From assembly GCF_046614695.1 (NCBI RefSeq), contig NZ_JBKKHQ010000001.1, positions 372,001 through 436,000 of the forward strand: a stretch of DNA of 64,000 bases. Direction: 5' to 3'. Source of the DNA: Pokkaliibacter sp046614695 (GTDB taxonomy: Bacteria; Pseudomonadota; Gammaproteobacteria; Pseudomonadales; Balneatricaceae). A program made the translations under genes and the position numbers. The notes below the pieces were generated by a model. The model had not been told where the DNA came from, did not search any database, and was given only the letters and a program-made list of their open reading frames with translations. This document shows positions 7,318 to 16,303 of the stretch, one piece after another (the first letter of the stretch is position 1; each line of letters starts with the position of its first letter).

Positions 7318-9495
7318 TTAAGCCTGACGGTGGCGAATCTCAAAACACTGATGGATACGCTGGTTACGGCTGAAATCCGGATCAAAGCTTTTGCCGGTGA
7401 CATCCTTGATGTCAAACTGGCCCAGCGCTTCAGTATCCATCTTGAAGGTACGAAGGTTGTTGGAAAACAGTAGCAAACCGTCCTTACTCAAACGCTTCAT
7501 TGCCAGGGTGATCATTTCAACGTGATCCCGCTGGACATCAAGCACATCCAGCATTCGCTTGGAGTTGGAGAAGGATGGCGGGTCCATGAAGATCAGATCA
7601 AATTCGTCTTTATTGGTCTTTAGCCAAGCCAGACAATCCGCCTGCTCAAACTGGTGGAAGCGCTCACCAAAGCCATTGATGGCCATGTTTTTACGCGCCC
7701 ATTCCAGATAGGTTTTGCTCATATCCACTGACGTGGTTTTGCGCGCACCGCCCATCGCAGCATGTACCGTTGCCGTGGCGGTATAACAGAACAGGTTCAG
7801 GAAGCGCTGATCACGACTACGCTCTTGCACCCACTGACGCACGGGACGGTGATCCAGGAAAAGACCGGTATCGAGATAGTCCTGCAGGTTAACCAACAGC
7901 TTGCAGTCCCCTTCAATCACCTCAAGCAGCTCACCCTGCTGACCAATACGTTCGTACTGCGCTGTGCCACTCTGACGCTGACGCTGTTTAAGCACGATAC
8001 GTTCCGGAGCAATACCGGTAACACCTGGCAGCGCGAGCATAACTTCTTCCAGACGCTTGCGAGCCTTGTCCTGATCAATGGTCTTCGGCGGCGCATACTC
8101 GGAAACATGCAGCCAGTCACGATACACATCGACGGCGACGGAATACTCCGGCATATCCGCATCATAAAGGCGATACGCATCAATCTTCTGGCGCGACACC
8201 CAACGGCTCAGTGACTTCAGATTTTTCTTAACGCGGTTGGCAAACATCAGTGCGCCTTCCGGTAGCTCAATTTCCTCTGAATACTGAGCGGCAGGTGCTT
8301 TTGACGGAGCTGCAAAAATGTAAGGCTCAGAAATGTTGAGCAGTACCAGCTCACAAGGCAGAGCACCATTAAAGAACTTATATTGCTTGGTGGAGCGCAG
8401 GCGCATCTTCTTACAAAGATCGGGGTTACCGGTGAAGATACCGGCATACCAGCCCGGAAACTCGCTAATTAAACGCTCACCCAGCGAACGATAGAGATGA
8501 ACCAGCACGGGCACATCACTCAGACGCTCACCGTAGGGTGGGTTACAAATCACAAGCCCCGGCACCTCGTCCTGAATATGGGTCGGCTGCACCAGATGGG
8601 CGACATCCTTCACACTCACACGCACAAACTTTTCCAGACCGGCGCGCTGAATGTTCGCTTCAGCAGTACGAATCACCTGAGGGTTATCATCGTAACCGCG
8701 GATCTCGCCGCAGCCTTTTTCAAGCCCAATCCGCTTACGCTGAGTCGCCTCTTCCCGCAGCTGTTGCCACAGGGCTCCGTCATGCTTCTTCCACTGGTTA
8801 AAGCCAAAACGCCAACGGCCAAGCCCGGGTGCGATATCCATTGCCATCAGCGCAGCTTCAATCAGCAAGGTACCGGAGCCGCACATGGGATCAATCAACC
8901 GACCGCCAGCGCTGGCGATCTCTTCCCAGTTCGCACGGCGCAGGATTGCCGCGCCCAGGTTTTCCTTCAACGGCGCCGCACCGGCCTGCTGACGGTAGCC
9001 CCGACGGTGCAAACTGTCACCGGACAGATCAATACTCACCGTTGCTTTCTGCTTAAACAGACTGGCAGAAATACGAAGATCCGGTGTTTTGGCATCCACA
9101 CTGGGACGTTTGCCGAATTGCTCACGCATCTGGTCAACAATGGCATCCTTAACGCGCAGAGCACCAAAGTGGCTGTGGCGAATGTCTGCTGCCTTGCCAT
9201 GGAAATCGACCGCCAAAGTGCCATCTGCCGACATATGCTCAATCCAGTCGACGGCTTTCACGCCGGCATACAGGTCATCGGCATTATCCGCTTCCCACTC
9301 ATTCAGAATCAGTAGCACGCGGTTCGCAAAACGTGACCAGAGGCATAACCGGTAGCCGACTTCCAGATCACCTTCGCAGAAAACTCCAGCTACTGTCTGG
9401 CGAGCGCTGGTCGCGCCCAGGGATTGCACTTCGGCTTCCAGCAGTAACTCAAGCCCTTTCGGACAGGTAACAAGGTAACGAGAAAGGTCGGACAT
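7318..9495 (-). CDS. rlmL: Bifunctional 23S rRNA methyltransferase RlmKL
   Basis: This 725-residue fusion has two methyltransferases. The N-terminal RlmL half has a THUMP RNA-binding domain (about 45-155) and a methyltransferase with DPMCGSGTLLIEAALMA near 205 and the catalytic NPPYGERL near 320, which makes m2G2445. The C-terminal RlmK half has LFCYTATATVHAAMGGA and DPPSFSNSKRM and makes m7G2069. Length matches the family's usual 700-730 residues. Both modifications lie in domain V of 23S rRNA near the peptidyl transferase centre. It stands alone, with a shared terminator downstream and rmf divergent to it. No frameshift or missing motif is seen. Confidence 0.96.
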   Translation of the reverse strand: MSDLSRYLVTCPKGLELLLEAEVQSLGATSARQTVAGVFCEGDLEVGYRLCLWSRFANRVLLILNEWEADNADDLYAGVKAVDWIEHMSADGTLAVDFHGKAADIRHSHFGALRVKDAIVDQMREQFGKRPSVDAKTPDLRISASLFKQKATVSIDLSGDSLHRRGYRQQAGAAPLKENLGAAILRRANWEEIASAGGRLIDPMCGSGTLLIEAALMAMDIAPGLGRWRFGFNQWKKHDGALWQQLREEATQRKRIGLEKGCGEIRGYDDNPQVIRTAEANIQRAGLEKFVRVSVKDVAHLVQPTHIQDEVPGLVICNPPYGERLSDVPVLVHLYRSLGERLISEFPGWYAGIFTGNPDLCKKMRLRSTKQYKFFNGALPCELVLLNISEPYIFAAPSKAPAAQYSEEIELPEGALMFANRVKKNLKSLSRWVSRQKIDAYRLYDADMPEYSVAVDVYRDWLHVSEYAPPKTIDQDKARKRLEEVMLALPGVTGIAPERIVLKQRQRQSGTAQYERIGQQGELLEVIEGDCKLLVNLQDYLDTGLFLDHRPVRQWVQERSRDQRFLNLFCYTATATVHAAMGGARKTTSVDMSKTYLEWARKNMAINGFGERFHQFEQADCLAWLKTNKDEFDLIFMDPPSFSNSKRMLDVLDVQRDHVEMITLAMKRLSKDGLLLFSNNLRTFKMDTEALGQFDIKDVTGKSFDPDFSRNQRIHQCFEIRHRQA

Positions 9496-10011
9496 AAACG
9501 CGGTAACCTGCGGGTCAGTGGCAGTGTGCTGCCAGAAAAGTCATAGCCGCGTATTCTACCCAAGCAGGCAGCTTCGACCAAGGAATGAAATTTTTCCCCG
9601 ATTCAAGGGCTTGGGTAATCTGCGGAAACGAAGGTGAATAGAGTTCAGCAGCTTTCATGCACTACGTGAATAATTTTCTCGATATATGCATGCCAGGCAA
9701 TACATTGAAAAGAGCGTTATAACCACCTGATTTTGTTGGATTTACGCCAGGTTTCAGCACCCATAATTCGCATCTTAGACTTTTTTATAACCCTTCAGTA
9801 TTCGACAAGCCTTTTACAGTACTGCTAAAAAACAATGACAACGTTGTTAAGGCTTTGTGCTGCGGAGACGTCTTCAACGCATTGCCACTGACTGAGTCAC
9901 AGTTCAGCCCGATCAGATGCAAAGTTGATCATCTGCTTTTCTGATCACACGCAATGTTGTGCATCGCGATGAAATCGCTCTGCTGAAAACATGAAATGAG
10001 GTCACACGGAT
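9496..10011. other. Long divergent spacer / rmf leader
   Basis: There are 516 bases between the rlmKL start and rmf with no credible gene. The rmf-proximal part has several self-complementary stretches, for example AGATG at 9916-9920 pairing with CATCT at 9931-9935, and three GATCA motifs between 9912 and 9946. This may be a structured 5' leader that controls stationary-phase expression of rmf, but nothing specific could be identified. Confidence 0.35.
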
Positions 10012-10230
10012 ATGAAAAGACAAAAACGCGACACCTCCAACCGCATCTTTTCACGCGGCTATCAGGCAGGCATTGCGGGCAAGTCCCGAGATAACTGTCA
10101 GCTGAACAATCTGGATCAGCGAGCCAACTGGATGACAGGATGGCGTGCTGGCCGTGAAGACTATTGGAGCGGTCTGGGAGGCGTTTCGGCCATCCATCGT
10201 GATCCAGCAATGCATATCAACACTATTTAG
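10012..10230 (+). CDS. rmf: Ribosome modulation factor Rmf
   Basis: This small basic protein starts MKRQKRD and contains RGYQAGIAGKSRDNC and RANWMTGWRAGRED. Both are diagnostic of Rmf, which dimerises 70S ribosomes into inactive 100S particles in stationary phase and covers the Shine-Dalgarno binding region of 16S rRNA. Here the protein has 72 residues against 55 in E. coli. The extra residues form a C-terminal tail (about 50-72, ending HINTI). A GAGG-type ribosome site is about ten bases ahead of the ATG, and a terminator follows. It is monocistronic. Confidence 0.93.
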   Translation: MKRQKRDTSNRIFSRGYQAGIAGKSRDNCQLNNLDQRANWMTGWRAGREDYWSGLGGVSAIHRDPAMHINTI

Positions 10231-10294
10231 AGCTACTTCACCAAGACAATCTGCTTATCTCAACGAAGCCAGATTATTCATATCTGGCTAATTC

Positions 10295-10319
10295 AGGGCG
10301 GAACATCACCGCCCTTTTC
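10295..10319 (+). terminator. rmf terminator
   Basis: GGGCGG and CCGCCC form a stem with a seven-base loop, followed by TTTTCT, 65 bases after rmf. Confidence 0.8.
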
Positions 10320-10418
10320 TATTCTGTCAGACAGTATTTCTTCGATTGAGCCGCTCTTCTGTGTATCGCACTAAATCACTAAAACAAAACACGCGCCTTG
10401 TCTTATCACATGCCTGGA

Positions 10419-12140
10419 TCAGCGTTCATTGGCTACCTTGTAAAGGTACTCAGGCGCCGCATCGATAGGAGCTGGCTTGGCGATGGCGTAGCCCTGGCAG
10501 TAATCCACGCCCAGTTTAGCCAGTCGATTATAGATTTCGAGATTCTCAACAAACTCTGCAATCGTCTTAAGCCCAGCCACGTGGCAGATACGATTGATGG
10601 AGTCCACGATGGCTTCACTCATGGGATCTTCACAGATATCGCGGACAAAACTGCCATCTAGCTTGATGAAGTCCACCGGCAGGTTTTTCAGATAGCCATA
10701 AGAGCTCATGCCAGAACCAAAGTCATCCAGCGCAAAATGACAGCCCAGTTCACGCAGACTGGCAATCAGCCTAGAGGCTTGCTGAAAGTTCGAAATCGCG
10801 GCGGTTTCTGTGATTTCAAAACACAGGCTTTCAGCGGGAACGCTATGAAGAATCAGCTGTTCGGCTACAAAATCCGGGAAATTTTCATCGCTCAGAGTAG
10901 CCCCTGAGAGATTAATGAAATACAGACAGCGATGACGTTGTGACTGATGATCAGAGATATGACCAAAGCAGAGTGTCACCATATGACGATCCAGCTGGTT
11001 CATCAGGTGATAGCGCTCAGCGGCCGGAATAAAGGCACCAGGCGGAATAATCTTACCTTCATGCTCCAGGCGCAGGAGAAACTCATAGAACGCGGGTTCG
11101 GTGCTGGAGTCACTCACTGGAATGATCGGCTGCCAGTAGGCCATGAACTGATCACGCTCCAGTGCCTCATTAATAATCTGTACCCAACCCAGCTGCTCAC
11201 GCATGGTCAGAATGGAGCTATCCTGTTCCTGATAGACATGGACTCGTCCTCTGCCAGCATCCTTTGCCGAGTAGCAAGCCATATCTGCGGCACTGAGAAT
11301 CGAGCGGCTTTCCGCAAGCTGCGCCGTTATTTCCACCGCGCCCATGCTCGCGCCAATGGTAAAAAGGCGATTTTCCCAGTTAAAGCGGAATTGCTTGATC
11401 TCATCCTGAAGTTTGTTGGCAAATTTAAGCCCGTCCATCAGGGCCGTGTTTTCCATCAGAATAGTAAACTCATCCCCACCCACCCGGCAGAGCTGAAATT
11501 CTTTAGGAAGGTGATGAGCAAGCAGCATCGCTACCTGAACCAACAGCTGATCGCCCGCCAGATGCCCGCAGCAGTCATTAACGACTTTGAAGTCATCCAG
11601 ATCAATAAACACCAGGGTATGCACGGAAGATGGGCTGAGCTTTTTACTGAGCTGATCAAGCTCGCGCTCAAATGCAAAGCGGTTATAGAGCCCGGTCAGA
11701 GAGTCATGGTAGGCCATATAATGGAGACGCTCTTCTGCAGAGCGACGGGCACGGTTACTGGCAACTTCACGCAATACTCTCTCAATCGCCGCGGAAAGGC
11801 GGGTCAGATTATCCTTGAGCACATAGTCATCAGCACCCGCTTTCAGGGTCTCTACCGCCATCTCCTCACCAATACTTCCCGAGATCACGATGACGGGCAG
11901 ATCAGGACAACGCGTTTTGACCAGCTTTATGATATCGACTGACTGATAGCCCGGCAGGCTGTGATCCGTCAGCACCAGATCAGGTCGCCAGTCTTCCTCA
12001 AAAACGGCGAGCACATCATCCCAACGGGAGACGCGGCGTATTTCGGTGATGTAGCCCTGCTTTCGCAGGTAGCGCTCCAAAAGGAGCTCATCATCCAGAG
12101 AATCCTCAATCAGCAAAATGGCCAAAGACTGCATATTCAT
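10419..12140 (-). CDS. Response regulator with GGDEF and EAL domains
   Basis: This 573-residue c-di-GMP signalling protein has a receiver domain at 1-120 (acidic pair near 12-13, phospho-acceptor D59, conserved K109). The diguanylate cyclase domain has an intact GGDEF at 221-225, and a phosphodiesterase domain follows. In the latter the signature reads EFL (353-355) instead of EAL, but the catalytic Glu, the downstream LLR, the ITET segment, DDFGSG, the KLDGS lysine/aspartate and the final QGY are all kept, so activity is plausible. No RxxD inhibitory site precedes GGDEF. The ATG at 12140 has AGGAGG before it and shares its A with the stop of the upstream receiver gene (TAATG), so translation is coupled. 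Starting at 12176 would give 12 further residues. Confidence 0.93.
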   Translation of the reverse strand: MNMQSLAILLIEDSLDDELLLERYLRKQGYITEIRRVSRWDDVLAVFEEDWRPDLVLTDHSLPGYQSVDIIKLVKTRCPDLPVIVISGSIGEEMAVETLKAGADDYVLKDNLTRLSAAIERVLREVASNRARRSAEERLHYMAYHDSLTGLYNRFAFERELDQLSKKLSPSSVHTLVFIDLDDFKVVNDCCGHLAGDQLLVQVAMLLAHHLPKEFQLCRVGGDEFTILMENTALMDGLKFANKLQDEIKQFRFNWENRLFTIGASMGAVEITAQLAESRSILSAADMACYSAKDAGRGRVHVYQEQDSSILTMREQLGWVQIINEALERDQFMAYWQPIIPVSDSSTEPAFYEFLLRLEHEGKIIPPGAFIPAAERYHLMNQLDRHMVTLCFGHISDHQSQRHRCLYFINLSGATLSDENFPDFVAEQLILHSVPAESLCFEITETAAISNFQQASRLIASLRELGCHFALDDFGSGMSSYGYLKNLPVDFIKLDGSFVRDICEDPMSEAIVDSINRICHVAGLKTIAEFVENLEIYNRLAKLGVDYCQGYAIAKPAPIDAAPEYLYKVANER

Positions 12141-12577
12141 TAGCCTCCTGAAGGAGTGAGATTGGTATCCAGCCAATAACTGAGCACATCTCCCAGGGAT
12201 TGTGCAAAGTCAGCAAAGTCTACGGGCTTTCTGACAAAACTATTGGCCCCCAACTGATACGAGGCGGTGATATCCGCCTGCTCGTTCGAGGTGCTGAGCA
12301 TGACTACGGGACAGGTTCGTACTTTCTCACGAAAGCGCCGCAGGACTTCATGTCCATTCACTTTAGGCAGGTTCAGATCCAGCAGAATCAGTACAGGTTC
12401 ATCGAGCAAGGAACGTTGCCTGAAGTCACCCGCTCTGAAGAGATAGTCCAGCGCTTCCTGGCCATCACGGACAGTAATCACCTTGTGTTCGAGTTGGTGC
12501 TTACTAAAAGCGCGATGCGCCAGCAGCTCATCATCAGGGTTGTCCTCAACCAGTAAAATCACGCCGTCACGCAACAT
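12140..12577 (-). CDS. Rcp1-type single-domain response regulator
   Basis: A 145-residue stand-alone receiver. Acidic residues E11/D12, phospho-acceptor D67 in LILLDLNLPKVNG, the T/S at STSNE and K117 in VRKPVD are all present. The long insert around LFRAGDFRQRSLLDEP is typical of the Rcp1 subfamily, which pairs with phytochrome-like or PAS histidine kinases. It has no output domain, so it probably relays phosphate or binds a partner. It lies between the kinase gene (109 bases upstream) and the GGDEF/EAL gene, with which it shares a base. Phosphotransfer from the kinase is an inference from position. Confidence 0.93.
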   Translation of the reverse strand: MLRDGVILLVEDNPDDELLAHRAFSKHQLEHKVITVRDGQEALDYLFRAGDFRQRSLLDEPVLILLDLNLPKVNGHEVLRRFREKVRTCPVVMLSTSNEQADITASYQLGANSFVRKPVDFADFAQSLGDVLSYWLDTNLTPSGG

Positions 12578-12686
12578 GTATGTCTTGCTCCATTTCCACG
12601 GCTGATCCTGGATGCCCCGTCATGTTAGTCCACGGATCCTGACAGCGCTGAGCCAGATAGCGCCAGCGTCCAAATTTGTATCAAGA

Positions 12687-14276
12687 CTAAATCGATTCCT
12701 TACACAATGTAAAGGAAAAACAACAACCCTTATCAGGAAATCCCCTACCCCGTATTTGTCCGCCGTGGCGCCTGATAATCCGGGCTACTGTGGCAAGCCC
12801 AATGCCAATTCCATCGAAGTCACGTCGGTCATGAAGGCGTTGGAAAGGCTTAAATAACCGATGCTCCTGAGAGGGTTCAAAACCTACCCCGTTATCCTCC
12901 ACATAAAAGTTGGTTACCCCGTCTTCGATGCGCTTCCCAACTTTTATTTCAGGCTGGCTGCTTTTAGAAGAATACTTCCAGGCGTTCGTCAGCAGATTCT
13001 GCATTACACTGCGAAGTAGCGCCGGATCTCCCTCTACCACCAGGTTTTGCTCGATTTGAGTAGTCACTTTAAGTTCAGGGTTTTCCAGCTCCAGATCGGT
13101 TACCAACTCTTGTGCCATCTCAGACAGATTAACCTGCTCGCGGCGGATGGACGATCGGGCAACCCGCGAGAGTTCTAACAAGGCATCTATCAATTCACCC
13201 ATTTGCTGTGCGGCATTTCTCAGGCGCTGCAAATATAGTTGACCGGTGTCATCCAGCTGAGTCTCATAATCTTCAAGTAACGCATGACTATAGCCATCCA
13301 GTGCACGAAGCGGCGCTCGCAAATCGTGGGAAACCGAATAAGCAAACGCCTCAAGTTCACTATTAACAGCTTCGAGGGCGCTGGTACGCTCCTGCACACG
13401 TTGCTCAAGCTCATAATTCAATGCTTTGAGTGCATCAACCGCTTCATAGCGTTCCATTTCCGAAGCAACACGGTCGGCAAAAAAGCCCATCAGGGTGGTG
13501 GCTATGTCCTCTGAGGGTAACGCCGTATTAAACAACGCCCCCATCACTCCGATATAATCTCCTTGCTGATCCAGCAAGGTCGCTGCCACGTAGCCTCGTG
13601 CGCCATAGCGACCCAGCGATTCATCTTCTGGAAAGCGCTGCTGAACTTCATCTTTATAAACGCAGAAGCTGGTGGTCAGCGTCTCAGCGCAGGGTGTCCC
13701 CGCGATGGGATGGCTAAAGGGAGTCATTAGCCCTTGCTGATTACAGAGCGCCAGCATCATTCCCGCAGACTCTTCAGGCTTAATACGTGAGATAAAAACG
13801 TGAGAAGCCCCCAGTGCATCACGCATGTTGAGGGCCATTTGTTCAAAGAAATCCTGACCATAACGGCGGGACACCGCCTGGGTGATACTGTGAGTCAGCT
13901 GCTTAAAAACACGACGCTCCGTCACATCGTGACTAATGGAGCAGATACCCACCAAAACATCCTCTGCATCATAGACGGGAAATTTCTCGGTACTTAGCCA
14001 AACGTCCTTACCTGTCAGAGGGTGAACAAAGTGCTCATCAAGTAACAGTGTTTCACCTTCGGCCAGAATGCGAAGGTCGGCCTCATGATAGCGGGCATCA
14101 TTATTCTCAAAGATTTCATCAGCAGTTTTGCCGATGACCTCCGCTTCCCGGAACTTAAAAAGCTCGAGGAAGCTTTCGCTGACACGCGTAATGACCAGAT
14201 TAGCGTCTTTATAAAGCACCACCGCTGGCGTACGCATTGCCATGGCATTGATCAGTTCCGGATCGAAAGACTTCAT
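12687..14276 (-). CDS. PAS-GAF sensor histidine kinase
   Basis: A 529-residue soluble histidine kinase with no membrane helix. A PAS/PAC domain occupies roughly residues 10-125 (ending ISHDVTERR) and a GAF domain roughly 135-270. A short coiled coil ELEQRVQERTSALEAVNSEL leads to the dimerisation domain with the phospho-acceptor His in SVSHDLRAPLR. The ATPase domain has the N box NLLTNAWKYSSK, VEDNGVGFEP and GIGIGLATVARI. The layout resembles the output half of bacteriophytochromes, but the chromophore-binding domain is missing, so a light role cannot be claimed. ATG 14276 (AAGG six bases upstream) is preferred to 14351, which would overlap the upstream gene. The Rcp1-type receiver and GGDEF/EAL protein downstream are its likely partners. 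Confidence 0.92.
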   Translation of the reverse strand: MKSFDPELINAMAMRTPAVVLYKDANLVITRVSESFLELFKFREAEVIGKTADEIFENNDARYHEADLRILAEGETLLLDEHFVHPLTGKDVWLSTEKFPVYDAEDVLVGICSISHDVTERRVFKQLTHSITQAVSRRYGQDFFEQMALNMRDALGASHVFISRIKPEESAGMMLALCNQQGLMTPFSHPIAGTPCAETLTTSFCVYKDEVQQRFPEDESLGRYGARGYVAATLLDQQGDYIGVMGALFNTALPSEDIATTLMGFFADRVASEMERYEAVDALKALNYELEQRVQERTSALEAVNSELEAFAYSVSHDLRAPLRALDGYSHALLEDYETQLDDTGQLYLQRLRNAAQQMGELIDALLELSRVARSSIRREQVNLSEMAQELVTDLELENPELKVTTQIEQNLVVEGDPALLRSVMQNLLTNAWKYSSKSSQPEIKVGKRIEDGVTNFYVEDNGVGFEPSQEHRLFKPFQRLHDRRDFDGIGIGLATVARIIRRHGGQIRGRGFPDKGCCFSFTLCKESI

Positions 14277-14313
14277 GGCTACCTTCCCTGGTGAAGTGTG
14301 GTGAATAATCTTG

Positions 14314-15375
14314 TCAGAGACGCCATTCACCCGTCTGCTCAAACTCATCAAGTCTGGTCAGAACAGGGGCAATGTCTCCAATGTGCTGCTGCACCCAGAC
14401 ATCGTCATAATAGGTATCGGGATAGCGCTCGCCGCTGTCACAGATCAGGGTAACAATGGAACCTTTAAGTCCCTGCTGCTGCATGCGATGAGCTACTTCC
14501 AAGGCGCCGAATACATTCGTTCCGGTACTGGCACCACACCGGCGGCCAAGGATTTTTTCCAGCCAGCGAATCGTCGCGATGGATGCCACATCCGGGACAT
14601 GACGCATTTCATCAATGACGGTGCGGATAAATGACGGCTCAACCCGCGGACGTCCAATACCCTCAATACAGGAGCCTTTGGCTGATGTCAGCGAGCTATC
14701 GCCGGTCTCAAAGTAGCCTTTGAAGACGGAGTTATTAGGATCGACAACCGTCAATTGCGTTGAAAGCCGCTGATATCGCAGATAACGACCAATCGTCGCA
14801 GAAGTGCCTCCTGTACCTGCACTCATGACAATACAAGCCGGGATTGGAAACTCCTCCTGTTCCATCTGGCGGAAGATGGACTCGGCGATATTGTTATTGC
14901 CTCGCCAGTCAGTTGCACGTTCAGCAAAGGTAAACTGATCCATGTAATGACCCTTTAACTCTGCCGCTAGCCGGTGTGACTCTTCATAGATTTTAGGGCC
15001 CGAAACCAGATGACACTTGCCACCATAAAACTCAATCTGACGAATCTTTCGTGACGCGGTCGTTTCCGGAATCACGGCAATAAAAGGCAGACCTAACAAT
15101 CGGGCGAAGTAGGCTTCAGAAATGGCCGTGCTACCACTGGAGGATTCAATAATTGGTGTGCCTTCACGAATCCAGCCATTACAGAGGCCATAGAGAAACA
15201 GGGAACGGGCGAGACGATGCTTCAGACTGCCTGTGGGATGAGTACTTTCATCCTTCAGGTATAAAGGAGTATGTTCCAGCCAGGGTAAGTCCAGTTTGAT
15301 GAGGTGAGTGTCAGCAGAGCGCTGGAAGTCTGCCTCAATTTTACGAATCGCCTCATAAACCCACGGGTCTTGCAT
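14314..15375 (-). CDS. PLP-dependent cysteine synthase-family enzyme
   Basis: This 353-residue fold-type II PLP enzyme is related to cysteine synthase and cystathionine beta-synthase. The PLP lysine is expected in HPTGSLKHRLARS (near residue 50). The asparagine-loop equivalent ESSSGSTAISEAYFARLLG, the phosphate-binding SAGTGGTSATIGRYLR and the C-terminal CDSGERYPDTYYDD are clear. The substrate is uncertain. Divergence from CysK/CysM around the substrate loop (SSSGST rather than TSGNTG) suggests a different activity, such as cysteine desulfhydrase or use of another O-activated serine. It lies 37 bases upstream of the histidine kinase on the same strand and may be co-transcribed with the signalling genes, which is unusual. 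Confidence 0.85.
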   Translation of the reverse strand: MQDPWVYEAIRKIEADFQRSADTHLIKLDLPWLEHTPLYLKDESTHPTGSLKHRLARSLFLYGLCNGWIREGTPIIESSSGSTAISEAYFARLLGLPFIAVIPETTASRKIRQIEFYGGKCHLVSGPKIYEESHRLAAELKGHYMDQFTFAERATDWRGNNNIAESIFRQMEQEEFPIPACIVMSAGTGGTSATIGRYLRYQRLSTQLTVVDPNNSVFKGYFETGDSSLTSAKGSCIEGIGRPRVEPSFIRTVIDEMRHVPDVASIATIRWLEKILGRRCGASTGTNVFGALEVAHRMQQQGLKGSIVTLICDSGERYPDTYYDDVWVQQHIGDIAPVLTRLDEFEQTGEWRL

Positions 15376-15403
15376 CTACAACTCCTGGTACGCCTGAACC
15401 AAT

Positions 15404-15433
15404 AAAAAAGGGAACAAAGAATGTTCCCTTTTT
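15404..15433 (-). terminator. Terminator after the 15493-15921 lipoprotein
   Basis: AAGGGAACA and TGTTCCCTT form a perfect nine-base stem with a five-base loop, flanked by A and T runs. It can act in both directions, but the gene that needs it lies on the minus strand to the right. Confidence 0.9.
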
Positions 15434-15492
15434 TACCGACTTGCTGACGTCAGCGCCAGAAGACTTTTCGGTGAGTGTTTGAAAACTCGCCG

Positions 15493-15921
15493 TTATTTAA
15501 TCTTTTTTGGACAAATTGGCTGAGTACCATCCGCCCATTTCAAAACAGTTTTCGCCACAGGCTCCCAGCTCAAACTGGCAAATTTGACCTTAACCTGCGT
15601 CTGGGACTTGTCATATTGCTCAAAGCGCGCAGTTACTACCGGTCCGATGGAGTCGTTAATGACGATCTGACCAAAGCCGCCAGAGTCTTTAACCAGTAGC
15701 GCATCCAGATGGCTGATACGACCAGTATTGCAGCCGCGCATAAAAGGCAGCACTTTGCGATAGACGGTTTTATAGTCGCCCGCCATGACCATTCTTACTT
15801 CGTCAGCAGGAATAGGCTCAGGCTTTTTAGCCACTTCCTTTTTGGGCTCTTCTTTGGTGCCCGTGCCCATGCATCCTGCCAAAATTGTTGAGAGTACTAC
15901 TAACGCGATTTTCTTTTTCAT
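15493..15921 (-). CDS. Putative lipoprotein, function unknown
   Basis: A 142-residue protein. It begins with a lipoprotein signal peptide, MKKKIALVVLSTILAGC, with the lipobox LAGC (Cys near 18), so it is probably anchored in the outer membrane and faces the periplasm. A charged linker of Lys/Glu/Pro (about 23-40) precedes a small domain without a recognised family. Two more cysteines (FMRGCNTGR and QPICPKK) could form a disulfide. The frame is open to 16080, but the ATG at 15921 places the signal sequence at the N terminus. The ribosome site is weak. Confidence 0.75.
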   Translation of the reverse strand: MKKKIALVVLSTILAGCMGTGTKEEPKKEVAKKPEPIPADEVRMVMAGDYKTVYRKVLPFMRGCNTGRISHLDALLVKDSGGFGQIVINDSIGPVVTARFEQYDKSQTQVKVKFASLSWEPVAKTVLKWADGTQPICPKKIK

Positions 15922-16303
15922 ACTAAGACGACCTGAAGAGACGACACCCGGTTCCCGAATCCCTGTGGAAGACGAACAAAACGTGCTCATCTTCAACGCT
16001 TTACTATCCGGTTGCAAGGGTCTGAAACAAAACCCTTGGTAGAAAAGCGATAAACCTTGCCAAAGTTGAACGTTACTCACTATTTCGGTGCAGAATGGCG
16101 CCCAAACAGCCTTCAGCGCCTAATAAATAGGCAAACCATTCTGATCATCCCCATCTCTGGCAGAGAGATCCGAATCGGTTACACTAGTCGCCACAGTAAA
16201 TATTATTCATTAGAAGCAGACTCTTTCTCTCTTAAGCCAAATACCGCTGGCTTACCGAAGGCTATAACGTCTGCAAGCAACAGCTCAGGATCCGAACGAC
16301 TCC
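15922..16303. other. Divergent spacer, lipoprotein / xthA
   Basis: There are 382 bases with no credible gene. They must hold the divergent promoters of the lipoprotein and xthA, but no -35/-10 pair good enough to annotate was found. Confidence 0.35.

Noticed and set aside
10947..11942. 331-codon plus-strand frame inside the GGDEF/EAL gene
   Set aside because: Antisense shadow of a well-supported gene with all catalytic motifs on the other strand.
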